Of a stretch of DNA of 64,000 bases, positions 43,279 to 52,025 are shown piece by piece. How positions within the stretch are numbered: the first letter of the stretch is position 1; each line of letters starts with the position of its first letter. The position numbers and the translations under genes were made by a program. Below the pieces are notes generated by a model. The model saw nothing but the letters and a program-made list of their open reading frames with translations, made no database searches and had not been told where the DNA came from. This DNA comes from Agarivorans sp. TSD2052 (GTDB lineage Bacteria; Pseudomonadota; Gammaproteobacteria; Enterobacterales; Celerinatantimonadaceae), in the NCBI RefSeq assembly GCF_023238625.1, contig NZ_CP096670.1, positions 3,862,501-3,926,500 on the forward strand. The letters are read 5' to 3'.

Positions 43279-45072
43279 GTGGAAGTAATCAAAACTGATG
43301 TTGCCATTGTTGGCGCAGGGGGCGCAGGTTTACGTGCTGCGATCGAAGTTGCTGAGCAACACCCCGAGTTAGAAATAGCTTTAATTTCAAAAGTGTACCC
43401 AATGCGTAGCCACACCGTTGCCGCAGAAGGTGGTGCCGCTGGTGTTGCACAGGATCACGATAGTTTCGACAACCACTTTAACGACACCGTGTCTGGTGGC
43501 GACTGGTTATGTGAACAAGATGTCGTCGACTTCTTTGTTGAACGAGCCCCTAAAGAGCTTACTCAACTAGAACATTGGGGTTGCCCTTGGTCACGCCGTC
43601 CCGATGGCACTGTTAATGTGCGACGCTTTGGTGGAATGAAGATAGAGCGCACTTGGTTTGCTGCAGATAAAAGTGGCTTCCATATTCTCCACACGCTGTT
43701 CCAAACATCGATGAAATACCCCAGCATTAAGCGCTACGACGAACACTTCGTTCTAGATTTAATTGTTGAAAACGGCGAAGTCAAAGGAGTTATTGCCTTA
43801 GACATCGCCGAAGGCGTTGCCAAACTTATCCAGGCAAAATCTGTGATTATTGCCACCGGTGGTGCAGGCCGCGTGTATCGTTTCAATACCAACGGCGGTA
43901 TTGTTACCGGCGATGGTATGGCTCTGGCTTACCGCCATGGTGTGGCGCTACGTGATATGGAGTTTGTCCAATATCACCCAACGGGTTTACCCGGTTCAGG
44001 CATTTTAATGACCGAAGGTTGTCGTGGCGAAGGCGGGATTCTCACCAATAAAGACGGCTACCGTTACTTGCAAGATTACGGCTTGGGTCCAGAAACCCCA
44101 GTTGGCGAACCTAAAAACAAGTACATGGAGCTAGGTCCTCGCGATCGCTTAAGCCAGTGTTTTTGGCAAGAAGCTCAATTAGGCCGAACCATTGAAGGGC
44201 CAAACGGTGACTACGTTAACCTCGACCTCACTCATCTGGGTGAAGAGTACCTTCATGAACGTTTACCATTTATTTGTGAGTTGGCCAAAGCTTACATGGG
44301 CGTTGACCCAGTCAAAGAACCTATCCCTGTAAGACCTACCGTTCACTACACCATGGGTGGAATTGAAACCAATGGCCGCTGCGCTACGTCCTTAAAGGGC
44401 TTATATGCAGCAGGCGAGTGTTCTTCAGTAGGTTTACATGGCGCCAACCGCTTAGGCTCTAATTCACTCACCGAAATCACCGTATTTGGCCAAGTAGCAG
44501 GTGAATCAGCAGCACGTAATGCCTTGGTAAGCGAGCATAGTGACAGTGCGTCATTGCTTGCTCAAGCTGAGCAAACACTGGCTAAATACCAAGCCTTAAA
44601 AAATACTCAAGGTGAAGAAAAACCAGCTGATATTCGCAATGAACTTGGACGCGCTATGGAATCAGGGGTAGGTATCTACCGCACCGAAGAAACCATGCAG
44701 CAAACCATCGACAAAATTGCAGAGCTGAAACAGCGCTACAAAAACATCAAGTTAGTTGATGACAGCGAAGTGTTTAATACTGAATGGTTATATGCGGTTG
44801 AGCTGGGTTATTTATTAGATGTTGCGGAATCTATGGCGGTATCAGCGATTAACCGTAAAGAAAGCCGCGGTTCTCACCAACGCATTGACGGCTTTGAGCA
44901 ACGTGATGATGTCAATTACTTAAAACACACCCTCGCTATATATCGTCCAGACATGGCGCCGGAAATTAGCTATAGCGATGTGAAAATCACCAAGTCTCAA
45001 CCCGCTGAGCGTGTCTATGGCGCAGCGGCCGATGCCCAAGAAGCAGCTAACAAAAAAGCGGAGGCACAATAA
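43279..45072 (+). CDS. frdA: Fumarate reductase flavoprotein subunit FrdA
   Basis: Catalytic subunit with covalent FAD that reduces fumarate to succinate in anaerobic respiration. I choose the GTG at 43279: it has GGAG 6 nt upstream and leaves exactly six residues before [11 protein letters not shown], as in E. coli. An in-frame ATG at 43267 is the alternative. The FAD-linking His is in [11 protein letters not shown], and FAADKSGFH and the catalytic-Arg region [13 protein letters not shown] are intact. Length is 598 residues. First gene of frdABCD. Confidence 0.95.
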   Translation: MEVIKTDVAIVGAGGAGLRAAIEVAEQHPELEIALISKVYPMRSHTVAAEGGAAGVAQDHDSFDNHFNDTVSGGDWLCEQDVVDFFVERAPKELTQLEHWGCPWSRRPDGTVNVRRFGGMKIERTWFAADKSGFHILHTLFQTSMKYPSIKRYDEHFVLDLIVENGEVKGVIALDIAEGVAKLIQAKSVIIATGGAGRVYRFNTNGGIVTGDGMALAYRHGVALRDMEFVQYHPTGLPGSGILMTEGCRGEGGILTNKDGYRYLQDYGLGPETPVGEPKNKYMELGPRDRLSQCFWQEAQLGRTIEGPNGDYVNLDLTHLGEEYLHERLPFICELAKAYMGVDPVKEPIPVRPTVHYTMGGIETNGRCATSLKGLYAAGECSSVGLHGANRLGSNSLTEITVFGQVAGESAARNALVSEHSDSASLLAQAEQTLAKYQALKNTQGEEKPADIRNELGRAMESGVGIYRTEETMQQTIDKIAELKQRYKNIKLVDDSEVFNTEWLYAVELGYLLDVAESMAVSAINRKESRGSHQRIDGFEQRDDVNYLKHTLAIYRPDMAPEISYSDVKITKSQPAERVYGAAADAQEAANKKAEAQ

Positions 45073-45073
45073 A

Positions 45074-45808
45074 ATGGCTGAAGTGATGAAAATAGAAATT
45101 CTTCGGTATCGACCTGAAACCGATAAAGAGCCTGTTTGGCAAAGCTATGATGTTCCCTATACCCGCGAAATGTCGGTACTAGAAGCCTTAGCCTACATTA
45201 AAGATGAACTAGACCCCACCTTAAGCTACCGCTGGTCATGTCGAATGGCAATTTGTGGTAGCTGCGGAATGATGATCAATGGGGTTCCAAAGCTAGGCTG
45301 TAAAGCATTCCTACGAGACTACCCTAAAGGAATGAAAATCGAAGCCCTCGCCAACTTCCCAATTGAACGAGACTTAGTGGTTGATATGAGCGACTTCATC
45401 AAGAAGTTGGAGTCAGTGAAGCCCTACATAATTAACGACCAACCACGAGCCTTAGAAGACGGCTGTCATAGCCAATCACCAAAAGAAATGGCGCAGTATC
45501 GCCAGTTCTCAATGTGTATCAACTGTGGCCTATGTTACGCAGCTTGCCCACAATACGGTTTGGATAAGTCCTTTACCGGCCCTGCAGCCTTGGCACTTCT
45601 GCATCGATATAACCAAGATACCCGTGATGCAGGTAAAGCGGAGCGTATGAAAATTGTCAACGCTGAAGAAGGCGCGTGGGGTTGTACCTTTGTAGGTTAC
45701 TGCTCGGTGGTTTGTCCGAAAGATGTTGATCCAGCCGCAGCCATTCAACTGGGTAAAGTTGATAGTGCAAAAGACTATGTGATTGCCATGTTCAAGCCAG
45801 GAGAGTAG
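45074..45808 (+). CDS. frdB: Fumarate reductase iron-sulfur subunit FrdB
   Basis: Electron-transfer subunit. Start at the ATG at 45074, 2 nt after the frdA stop; a longer in-frame start inside frdA is not family-like. The N-terminal 2Fe-2S cysteines lie in [22 protein letters not shown] (partial). The 4Fe-4S and 3Fe-4S ligands are in [12 protein letters not shown] and [17 protein letters not shown]. Length is 244 residues. Confidence 0.97.
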   Translation: MAEVMKIEILRYRPETDKEPVWQSYDVPYTREMSVLEALAYIKDELDPTLSYRWSCRMAICGSCGMMINGVPKLGCKAFLRDYPKGMKIEALANFPIERDLVVDMSDFIKKLESVKPYIINDQPRALEDGCHSQSPKEMAQYRQFSMCINCGLCYAACPQYGLDKSFTGPAALALLHRYNQDTRDAGKAERMKIVNAEEGAWGCTFVGYCSVVCPKDVDPAAAIQLGKVDSAKDYVIAMFKPGE

Positions 45809-45810
45809 TC

Positions 45811-46200
45811 ATGACAAAACGTAAACCTTATCAACGTGAAATGGGTGCCACATGGTGGTTAAAAAACACCTTTCACACCAAATACATCATTCGTGAAGGT
45901 TCAAGTTTGGTAATAGCCATATACAGCTTTGTATTGCTGTTTGGTTTATTTCGTTTAAGCCAAGGTGCTGAGGCCTTTAGCGGTTGGTTAGCAGCGATGA
46001 CTCAACCAGCTTGGCTGGTATTTCATCTCATCACCTTTGTATGGACGCTGTATCACAGCATCACTTGGTTTAGTCTTGCACCAAAAGCCGCCAACCTTTG
46101 GCTTGGCCAAAAGCGCGTTCCTGATAGCTGGATTGTGAGTGGCTTATACGCCAGTTTGGCCGGGATTAGCTTAATCGGCTTAATATTGGTATTAATTTAG
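45811..46200 (+). CDS. frdC: Fumarate reductase membrane subunit FrdC
   Basis: One of two membrane anchors that carry the menaquinol site. Three transmembrane helices are visible (about 29-50, 65-88 and 107-128). The conserved Glu in KYIIREGSSL corresponds to the E. coli quinol-site glutamate. Length is 129 residues. It starts 2 nt after frdB. Confidence 0.95.
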   Translation: MTKRKPYQREMGATWWLKNTFHTKYIIREGSSLVIAIYSFVLLFGLFRLSQGAEAFSGWLAAMTQPAWLVFHLITFVWTLYHSITWFSLAPKAANLWLGQKRVPDSWIVSGLYASLAGISLIGLILVLI

Positions 46201-46209
46201 GAGACGAAA

Positions 46210-46563
46210 ATGAAACGTTCAAACGAACCAGTATTTTGGGGAATGTTTGGAGCCGGTGGCATGGTCGCCGCCCTATTGACTCCAATTGCTATTTTAATTA
46301 CCGGTTTAATGGTGCCACTAGGAATTATTCCAGCGGAACAATTCTCTTACGAACGCTTACTAGGATTTTCACAATCTTGGATTGGTGCGGCAGTAATTTG
46401 GATAATTGTTAGCCTACCGCTATGGCTGTGTATGCACCGCTTGTACCACACCCTGCATGACTTTGGCATTCATGCGGGCAACCTAGTAAAAACGCTGTTT
46501 TATGGCGTGGCTTTTGCTGGCTCAGTGGCATGCGCAACTTTGTTGCTATTAGGTCTACTGTAA
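46210..46563 (+). CDS. frdD: Fumarate reductase membrane subunit FrdD
   Basis: Second membrane anchor, 117 residues with three hydrophobic helices. The conserved HRLYHTLHDFGIHAG segment follows helix 2. A good Shine-Dalgarno (AGGAGACG) overlaps the frdC stop. The operon ends at a terminator 18 nt downstream. Confidence 0.95.
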   Translation: MKRSNEPVFWGMFGAGGMVAALLTPIAILITGLMVPLGIIPAEQFSYERLLGFSQSWIGAAVIWIIVSLPLWLCMHRLYHTLHDFGIHAGNLVKTLFYGVAFAGSVACATLLLLGLL

Positions 46564-46580
46564 TCAAGTAACAAGTAAGC

Positions 46581-46608
46581 AAATGGGCTAAATACTTAGC
46601 CCATTTTT
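46581..46608. terminator. Terminator after frdABCD, shared with the convergent small gene
   Basis: An 11-bp perfect stem (AAATGGGCTAA / TTAGCCCATTT) with a 4-nt loop is flanked by T-rich sequence. The stop codon of the convergent 72-residue gene lies inside the stem. Confidence 0.8.
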
Positions 46609-46814
46609 AAATCTCTTTGGCATCTATTCTTTAAGGCTGCAATATCTAGCTCTAATTGCTGCTCACGCTGCTTAAGCATGTCTAACTCAGCTTCTTTGCA
46701 AGCCAATTGCTCAAAGACCCCTGTTGGGTAATCTCCGCCGCCTTTGGCAAAACTAATTCTGTTCGAGTAGCGCTTGTTTATATGCTCAACGGCTGAATCT
46801 AAGACAATATCCAT
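46596..46814 (-). CDS. Small coiled-coil protein of unknown function, linked to an FNR box
   Basis: A 72-residue protein I do not recognise. The first half is mixed (ISFAKGGGDYPTGVFEQLACKE). The second half (about 37-66) is a Leu/Glu/Lys-rich helix with heptad-like spacing, probably a short coiled coil. Reality is supported by a strong Shine-Dalgarno (AGGAAGG, 7 nt from the ATG), a terminator at the stop, and a perfect FNR box about 80 nt upstream. Convergent with frdD. Confidence 0.7.
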   Translation of the reverse strand: MDIVLDSAVEHINKRYSNRISFAKGGGDYPTGVFEQLACKEAELDMLKQREQQLELDIAALKNRCQRDLKMG

Positions 46815-46888
46815 TAGGTAACCTTCCTATCATTAATAAGCCATGGATTAAGCATTGCAGACAAACAGAGAATGCGCAAAATACAAAT

Positions 46889-46902
46889 TTGATTTAAATC
46901 AA
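46889..46902 (-). promoter_or_regulatory. Perfect FNR box upstream of the small coiled-coil gene
   Basis: TTGATTTAAATCAA is an exact match to TTGAT-N4-ATCAA and fully palindromic. Its centre is 81 nt upstream of the ATG at 46814. On the other side lies only the efp terminator, so the small minus-strand gene is the sole likely target. Confidence 0.7.
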
Positions 46903-46995
46903 AGACTGTTATTACAATATTTTATTCAACTAACAAAGATAATCTTGTGCTGCGTTATTGGTTGAATCAACCAGTAAACACGCTATAAAAGAAAT

Positions 46996-47025
46996 AAAAA
47001 AAGGAACCATAGGTTCCTTTTTTTT
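46996..47025 (-). terminator. Rho-independent terminator after efp
   Basis: Stem AAAAAAGGAACC / GGTTCCTTTTTT with a 3-nt loop and T-runs on both strands, 16 nt after the efp stop. Confidence 0.88.
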
Positions 47026-47040
47026 CGAGAAAAATAGTGG

Positions 47041-47607
47041 CTATTTCACGCGGCCTACGTATTCAGCGCTGCGTGTATCTACTTTTACCACTTCACCAAT
47101 CTGAATAAACAAAGGCACACGCACTACCGCACCCGTGCTTAAGGTCGCTGGTTTGCCGCCGGTTCCGGCGGTATCACCTTTTAAACCTGGATCGGTTTCT
47201 GTCACTTCCAACTCTACAAAGTTTGGCGGAGTCACTAAAATCGGATTCTCATTCCACGTGGTGATCACACACGAATCTTGCTCAACTAACCATTTGGCAC
47301 TATCGCCTACCGCTTTTTCATCTGCAGCGATTTGCTCAAAGGTGTCATTGTTCATGAAATGCCAAAACTCGCCGTCACTGTATAAGAAGGCTAACTCAAG
47401 ATCCATGACGTCAGCAGCTTCGACTGTATCGCCAGACTTAAAGGTTTTCTCTAACACTTTGCCGGTCAATAAACGACGCATTTTTACTCGGCTGAAGGCT
47501 TGGCCTTTGCCAGGTTTAACAAATTCGTTCTCGATAATTGCATAAGGCTCGCCGTCGAGCATTATTTTTAGCCCGCCTTTGAATTCACTGGTATTATATG
47601 ACGCCAT
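47041..47607 (-). CDS. efp: Elongation factor P
   Basis: Three-domain translation factor that relieves ribosome stalling at polyproline. The modified residue is Lys34 in the KPGKGQAF loop, the type that EpmA/EpmB modify with beta-lysine. Length is 188 residues. It is divergent from epmB, with 34 nt between the two start codons, a shared promoter region for substrate and modifying enzyme. Confidence 0.97.
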   Translation of the reverse strand: MASYNTSEFKGGLKIMLDGEPYAIIENEFVKPGKGQAFSRVKMRRLLTGKVLEKTFKSGDTVEAADVMDLELAFLYSDGEFWHFMNNDTFEQIAADEKAVGDSAKWLVEQDSCVITTWNENPILVTPPNFVELEVTETDPGLKGDTAGTGGKPATLSTGAVVRVPLFIQIGEVVKVDTRSAEYVGRVK

Positions 47608-47641
47608 TTGTTCCTCTACTTACAAGGTAATTTCAATTTCA

Positions 47642-48664
47642 ATGGTGCGAATAATACCGCGAAACGGCCTCGCTGTGCAGGGTAATTGGCAAAAAGAGCT
47701 GGCAAACGCCATCACAAATCCCAAAGATTTGCTAAAACGCTTACAATTAGCCCCTGAAAACCATCAACAAGACATTGAAGCACGCAAATTGTTCCCAATG
47801 CGAGTCCCCATGAGTTTTGTGAACAGGATTGAGAAAGGTAACCCTAAAGACCCATTATTACTGCAAGTGTTACCTTTAGCTGAAGAGTTTATAGCCAGTC
47901 CAGGCTTTACCGAAGATCCTTTAGGTGAGCATCAATCGGCTGTCCCAGGGTTACTACATAAATACCAAAGTCGAGTGCTGTTTATTGTTAGAGGTGGTTG
48001 CGCAGTGAATTGTCGTTACTGCTTTAGGCGCCACTTCCCTTATCAAGACAACAGCCCCAATAAAGCAGGGTGGCAGCAAGCCCTCGATTACATTCGCCAA
48101 GACAAGAACATTAATGAAGTAATTTTTAGTGGTGGTGATCCACTTATGGCCAATGATCAGCAACTCGCCTGGCTGGTAGGCCAACTAGAACAAATACCTC
48201 ACTTACGCCGTTTGCGAATTCACAGTCGCTTACCCGTAGTGATACCCAACCGAATTACTGATGAACTGGTTAGCTTACTGCAAGATACGCGCTTGCAATG
48301 TGTGATGGTTAGCCATATTAACCACCCTAATGAGATAAATGATGAATTGCGTTTAGCCTATGCACGGCTGCATAAAGCAGGCATTAGCTTGTTAAATCAA
48401 GCGGTACTGCTAAAAGGTATCAATGATAATGCTGATACCTTGGCCAAACTCAGTGAGCAATTGTTTGCTAGCCACATCATGCCCTACTATTTATTTCTGT
48501 TAGATAAAGTCGCAGGCGCGGCGCATTTTGATAGTTCAGAAGAAAAGGCAGTAGCGATAATGCGCCAACTGTATAAACTACTGCCAGGCTATTTGGTGCC
48601 TCGCTTATCTCGAGAGCAAGCGGGAAAATCCAGTAAAACCCCGATAGATATTGGTTTGAGCTAA
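47642..48664 (+). CDS. epmB: EF-P-lysine 2,3-aminomutase-like EpmB
   Basis: Radical-SAM, PLP-dependent enzyme that makes (R)-beta-lysine for EF-P modification. Start at the ATG at 47642 (MVRIIPRNG); a longer in-frame start lies within efp. The radical-SAM cluster motif CAVNCRYCFRR is near residue 120, and the PLP lysine region is near the C terminus (SREQAGKSSKTPI). Length is 340 residues. Confidence 0.94.
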   Translation: MVRIIPRNGLAVQGNWQKELANAITNPKDLLKRLQLAPENHQQDIEARKLFPMRVPMSFVNRIEKGNPKDPLLLQVLPLAEEFIASPGFTEDPLGEHQSAVPGLLHKYQSRVLFIVRGGCAVNCRYCFRRHFPYQDNSPNKAGWQQALDYIRQDKNINEVIFSGGDPLMANDQQLAWLVGQLEQIPHLRRLRIHSRLPVVIPNRITDELVSLLQDTRLQCVMVSHINHPNEINDELRLAYARLHKAGISLLNQAVLLKGINDNADTLAKLSEQLFASHIMPYYLFLLDKVAGAAHFDSSEEKAVAIMRQLYKLLPGYLVPRLSREQAGKSSKTPIDIGLS

Positions 48665-48750
48665 ACTAAGTGATTAGCTTAGTCTGCTGGCTAAAACTGT
48701 AAAGCATTTGCAGCTAACGTATACTAAACAAAAAAGTAGTGATTGTGCCC

Positions 48751-49065
48751 ATGGATAAAATTAAGCTCGTAGAGCAGATTCAAATAAACCTTAAAGATAT
48801 TTACCACAAAGCTATCGATGCTGACGCGGTACTCAAACAACTTCAAGAACAGGGCAGCGCCAAATTTAACGGGCTATTCAAAGGTGACTTGTTTAAGCAA
48901 CAACACCGACAGTTTCTACCTTACGTGGAAGAACTAGCCAGTGACTTGGTGCTCCTACAAGAGTGCCAAGACGACGAACACTTTGTCACGCAGTTAAAAA
49001 TAATGGTGGCTAAGCTAGAGCAAATTCACAAATTACTGGCCGAATTTAAGCCCTTTATTCGCTAG
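48751..49065 (+). CDS. Small PriC-like protein
   Basis: A 104-residue, mostly helical protein. The stretch AKFNGLFKGDLF followed by regularly spaced leucines and QLKIMVAKLEQIHKLL resembles the N-terminal half of the primosomal protein PriC (ARFDRHLF ... AAQLEAI in E. coli). The basic C-terminal half of PriC is absent. I am unsure of the assignment. An in-frame GTG at 48739 is an alternative start. It ends within the convergent GGDEF gene by 11 nt. Confidence 0.5.
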   Translation: MDKIKLVEQIQINLKDIYHKAIDADAVLKQLQEQGSAKFNGLFKGDLFKQQHRQFLPYVEELASDLVLLQECQDDEHFVTQLKIMVAKLEQIHKLLAEFKPFIR

Positions 49066-50980
49066 GATCTTTTAGCGACAAATTTCGTAGATACGGTGAA
49101 AACTCTTCGGCTGGCGCCCATGAAGCAAAGGCCGAACCCAACACATACACATCTTTAGTAATCGCTTTTAGCTGAGCTAAGTGTTGCTCGTTATCAATAC
49201 CTGGCACAATCAATTTAACCCCCAAGCGATTAGCAAACATCACCGTAGCGGTTAGCATTGGTTGCTTATCTGGAGAGGTGAGTAAATCAGCCATTAAAGA
49301 CTTAGCTCCTCGCAAATATTGTACTGGCAGGTGATTCAGCAACTCTAACGGACACTCCGCACTGCCAAAATTATCTAAGCATAAGCTGACCCCGATACGC
49401 CGTAATTCACGAATTGCGTCTACACAGCTCAATAACATGTGTTTATCACTATCAATAATATTAATGATCAAACGATGCGGTAATATTCGGCTCTCTATTA
49501 ACACTTTATTGACTAAAACCAGTAGTTCGCCATGTAAGGTCGTTGAGGAAATAGACACCGCGAGTTGTAAATGTGGGCTTACCCCATGATGCCAACGTTT
49601 CAACTGCTGAGTTGCGACCTTTAATACCCAAGATTCTAAAATGACGACACAACCACACGCATGCGCGATATCCACCAATTCAGCCTGCTCTACCCAACCA
49701 AAAGTAGGGTGCTGCCAACGAACCTGTGCTTCAGCGCCCACCACTTTTTCTGTGGATAGGTCTACAATGGGTTGATAAAACAAACATAACTGTTGCTGCT
49801 CGAGAGCTTCGCGGAACTGGCTCAGCAGTTGTTGTTCGCGCTCTTTTGCTAACTGCATCTCTCCCTCAAAGAACTGCCACGAACTGCCCCTCACCTCATG
49901 TTTGGCTTGATACATTGCCGTATCGGCCTGCCCTAGAATAGTTAGCCAATCATCGTCACTATCTAAAGCGGTGCTGATACCTATGCTAGTGCCAACAAAA
50001 CACTCTCGCCCTTCCAAAGACATCGGTTTTTCAATCACATTAATCAATCGTTGAGCAAAACCAGAACAATCCTCTATGGAGCGAACACGGGTTTGCACTA
50101 TCGCAAATTCATCACCGCCTAAACGTACCGCAAAATCACAGTGACGCATTTGCCCATCTAATCTTTGCCCAACCAGATTTAGAATTTGGTCGCCGTATTC
50201 ATGGCCATAACTGTCGTTAATCCCCTTAAAACCATTAAGGTCGAGCACCATGATCGCGTAATCGCGTTTGTCTTGATTGAGGCTCGCGATAAATTCGCGT
50301 AAGCCTGCCCGATTAGGTAAACCAGTAAGCACATCATGGTTAGCTAAATATCTATTTCGGTGGTTTTCACGAACAATCAACACAATCAGGATAGAGCCAC
50401 AAATCAGCAAAGCGCCAATTGAAAACGATAAAATAAGCTGTAGTTGCAGTAACTTGATGTCTGTTTTCAGATCAAACTCGCTATTACGCTGAAACTCTTT
50501 ATTTACCAAGCTGTTAATGGGAGAGGAGTAAAACTCAAGACGATCGACTATTTGTTCAAATTTCTCGTGACCAGGCGGCAGCGCTTGCAATAACGGTTCT
50601 ATTCTTTGGATTTCTTTAAACAACTCCCGTACCAACTGAATAGCACTAGGAATTGATTGAAAACCGGCGGTTTCTTGGCCTTCTAATAAAACCGGAAAAC
50701 GGCTCCACAAAATATCATAACGCAGCATTAACTGAGATAGCGTAGTACCGTCTAAGCGATAAAGCTGTAGCTCGTTAATAAAACGCCGATGCTCCATTTG
50801 CAATTGCACCACCGACCACGAGGTGGTTGATTTGGGGGATTCTAAGATTTGAATAATATGCCGCAGCTGATACACGCAGATGACCGCGCTGACAATAAAC
50901 AGCGACACCACTAATGACAGTAAGCCTTTTTTATATTTTGCCGGCAGTTTAAGTAAGCTATTTAAAGAGAAACGTATCAT
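49055..50980 (-). CDS. Membrane GGDEF protein with degenerate EAL domain
   Basis: Predicted diguanylate cyclase, 641 residues. Transmembrane helices at about 20-42 and 183-206 bracket a helical periplasmic sensor region. The GGDEF motif is intact at about 288-292, with an RxxD inhibitory site (RHCD) five residues before it. The EAL domain (about 380-630) has lost its catalytic set: EAL is EAQ, the LEITE glutamate segment is LIINIIDS, DDFG is DNFG, and the KID lysine and AEGVE are replaced. It probably makes but does not hydrolyse c-di-GMP. It overlaps the upstream gene by 4 nt. Confidence 0.88.
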   Translation of the reverse strand: MIRFSLNSLLKLPAKYKKGLLSLVVSLFIVSAVICVYQLRHIIQILESPKSTTSWSVVQLQMEHRRFINELQLYRLDGTTLSQLMLRYDILWSRFPVLLEGQETAGFQSIPSAIQLVRELFKEIQRIEPLLQALPPGHEKFEQIVDRLEFYSSPINSLVNKEFQRNSEFDLKTDIKLLQLQLILSFSIGALLICGSILIVLIVRENHRNRYLANHDVLTGLPNRAGLREFIASLNQDKRDYAIMVLDLNGFKGINDSYGHEYGDQILNLVGQRLDGQMRHCDFAVRLGGDEFAIVQTRVRSIEDCSGFAQRLINVIEKPMSLEGRECFVGTSIGISTALDSDDDWLTILGQADTAMYQAKHEVRGSSWQFFEGEMQLAKEREQQLLSQFREALEQQQLCLFYQPIVDLSTEKVVGAEAQVRWQHPTFGWVEQAELVDIAHACGCVVILESWVLKVATQQLKRWHHGVSPHLQLAVSISSTTLHGELLVLVNKVLIESRILPHRLIINIIDSDKHMLLSCVDAIRELRRIGVSLCLDNFGSAECPLELLNHLPVQYLRGAKSLMADLLTSPDKQPMLTATVMFANRLGVKLIVPGIDNEQHLAQLKAITKDVYVLGSAFASWAPAEEFSPYLRNLSLKDPSE

Positions 50981-51468
50981 TTAACCACTATACTGCGTAG
51001 TTGCCATATCATAAAATCATTATAGGGCATCTGAAGCAACTCAGGGTGCTGGTCAATGGGTAGCATCAGCCACAATGGTCCTTTGTCTCTCACTCGCATC
51101 AGTCTATCGTTATCAGACCAAGCCAAGATAGGCTGATACTCGGCAATATCGGCAAACTCTATTTCTACTTCATAGTTGTTCAAGGCCACTAATACTAATT
51201 CGGTAGATTGCGCACCAACCAACTCTAATATATCTGCGACTTTGGGGCCTTTATAATGATGACGGCTTTCAACCCAAGGGTTTCGAGTGACGATAGTGTG
51301 CTGAGGAAGGCTCTGCAACATTTTTAAGTCGAAGTCTGCCACGCCATTATTGTTGCTGTTTTGAATCACCCCTGCGACTGTTAAAATGGGTTCATCATGT
51401 GGCTTTGCTAGTTCCGCTTGAGCGAAGTAAGTACAAAAAAACAAACTACTTACCAACAAAAATCGCAT
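50977..51468 (-). CDS. Secreted protein with molybdopterin-oxidoreductase-like fold
   Basis: A 163-residue protein with a signal peptide (residues 1-18, ending AQA). The sequence pattern RNPWVESRHHYKGPKVADILELVG, with later LVALNNYEVEI and LWLMLPIDQHPEL (listed in parts), resembles the single-domain sulfite-oxidase-like fold. No clear cofactor-binding cysteine is seen, so it may be a cofactor-free ligand-binding version. The 4-nt overlap with the GGDEF gene suggests it is a periplasmic input partner for that cyclase. Confidence 0.65.
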   Translation of the reverse strand: MRFLLVSSLFFCTYFAQAELAKPHDEPILTVAGVIQNSNNNGVADFDLKMLQSLPQHTIVTRNPWVESRHHYKGPKVADILELVGAQSTELVLVALNNYEVEIEFADIAEYQPILAWSDNDRLMRVRDKGPLWLMLPIDQHPELLQMPYNDFMIWQLRSIVVK

Positions 51469-51713
51469 AACAGGTTCTCCCTATCGGCTAAATGCCAATT
51501 AAAATCAGTCACTAACACTATCATTCAGTATGAGTGATCATTGGTCAATAGAAAAGAACAGCCGTTATACGAAGTACGGTAGAAGATCCCCCGGCTTCAA
51601 GATTAGCGCCGCCTAGGGAGCCAAGAATGAGATGACAACTCAGCTAAGGCTTTCCCCCCCCTCGAGAATAAAGCTATGGCGCGCACACTTAAGCCACAAT
51701 GACTGTTCGACTT
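51469..51713. other. Non-coding region with structured GC-rich core, unexplained
   Basis: No convincing reading frame. It contains a C-run of nine near 51652 and several short inverted repeats, for example CCG..TAC/GTA..CGG near 51571-51589 and GGCT..AGCC near 51594-51622. I compared it mentally with GEMM, cobalamin, TPP, glycine and fluoride riboswitches and found no match. Confidence 0.4.
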
Positions 51714-51751
51714 AAATAAAAAAGCCCGTAAAGCAATGCCTTACGGGCTTT
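51714..51751 (-). terminator. Strong terminator serving a minus-strand gene to the right
   Basis: An 11-bp perfect stem (AAAGCCCGTAA / TTACGGGCTTT) is followed on the minus strand by TTT-A-TTT after the stem. The T-tract orientation shows it was built for transcription from the right, where only the short groEL-like remnant and then dhaR lie. Confidence 0.8.
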
Positions 51752-51791
51752 AAGAAACTTTATGAGTTTCTATGAATAGCTGGAGCGATGA

Positions 51792-51808
51792 TTACATCAT
51801 GCCGCCCA
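51792..51808 (-). pseudogene. Possible 3' remnant of groEL
   Basis: On the minus strand TGGGCGGCATGATGTAA encodes Gly-Gly-Met-Met-stop, the hallmark GroEL C terminus, about 40 nt before a matching terminator. The next codon upstream is GTG instead of ATG, and further upstream no GroEL-like sequence exists. Only 17 nt support this, so chance is possible, but the position at the edge of the AT-rich segment fits an insertion or deletion boundary. Confidence 0.45.
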
Positions 51809-52025
51809 CCACACAATAAACCATTGATTTAATTTAATTAAAAAAAACCGTAAAAATACATACCCCTATTTATACCCGACTTCCACCAATAGCATTGGCT
51901 AATTAGCCAAATTTGTACGATGATCAGCTCAAAACTAACAAAAACACGGTCACTATAGTTTGAATGGAGAAGAGTATCCCAACTGCAAAGCATTCTAAAA
52001 AAGGCTATTGGTAAGCCCAACAGCT

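Noticed and set aside
51541-51713. Possible c-di-GMP or other riboswitch upstream of the molybdopterin-fold and GGDEF genes
   Set aside because: Neither strand shows the conserved GEMM core or other riboswitch signatures that I can recall; kept only as an unexplained region.
51838-52020. 60-codon minus-strand open frame downstream of dhaR
   Set aside because: Composition is atypical, no Shine-Dalgarno is visible and it resembles nothing I know.
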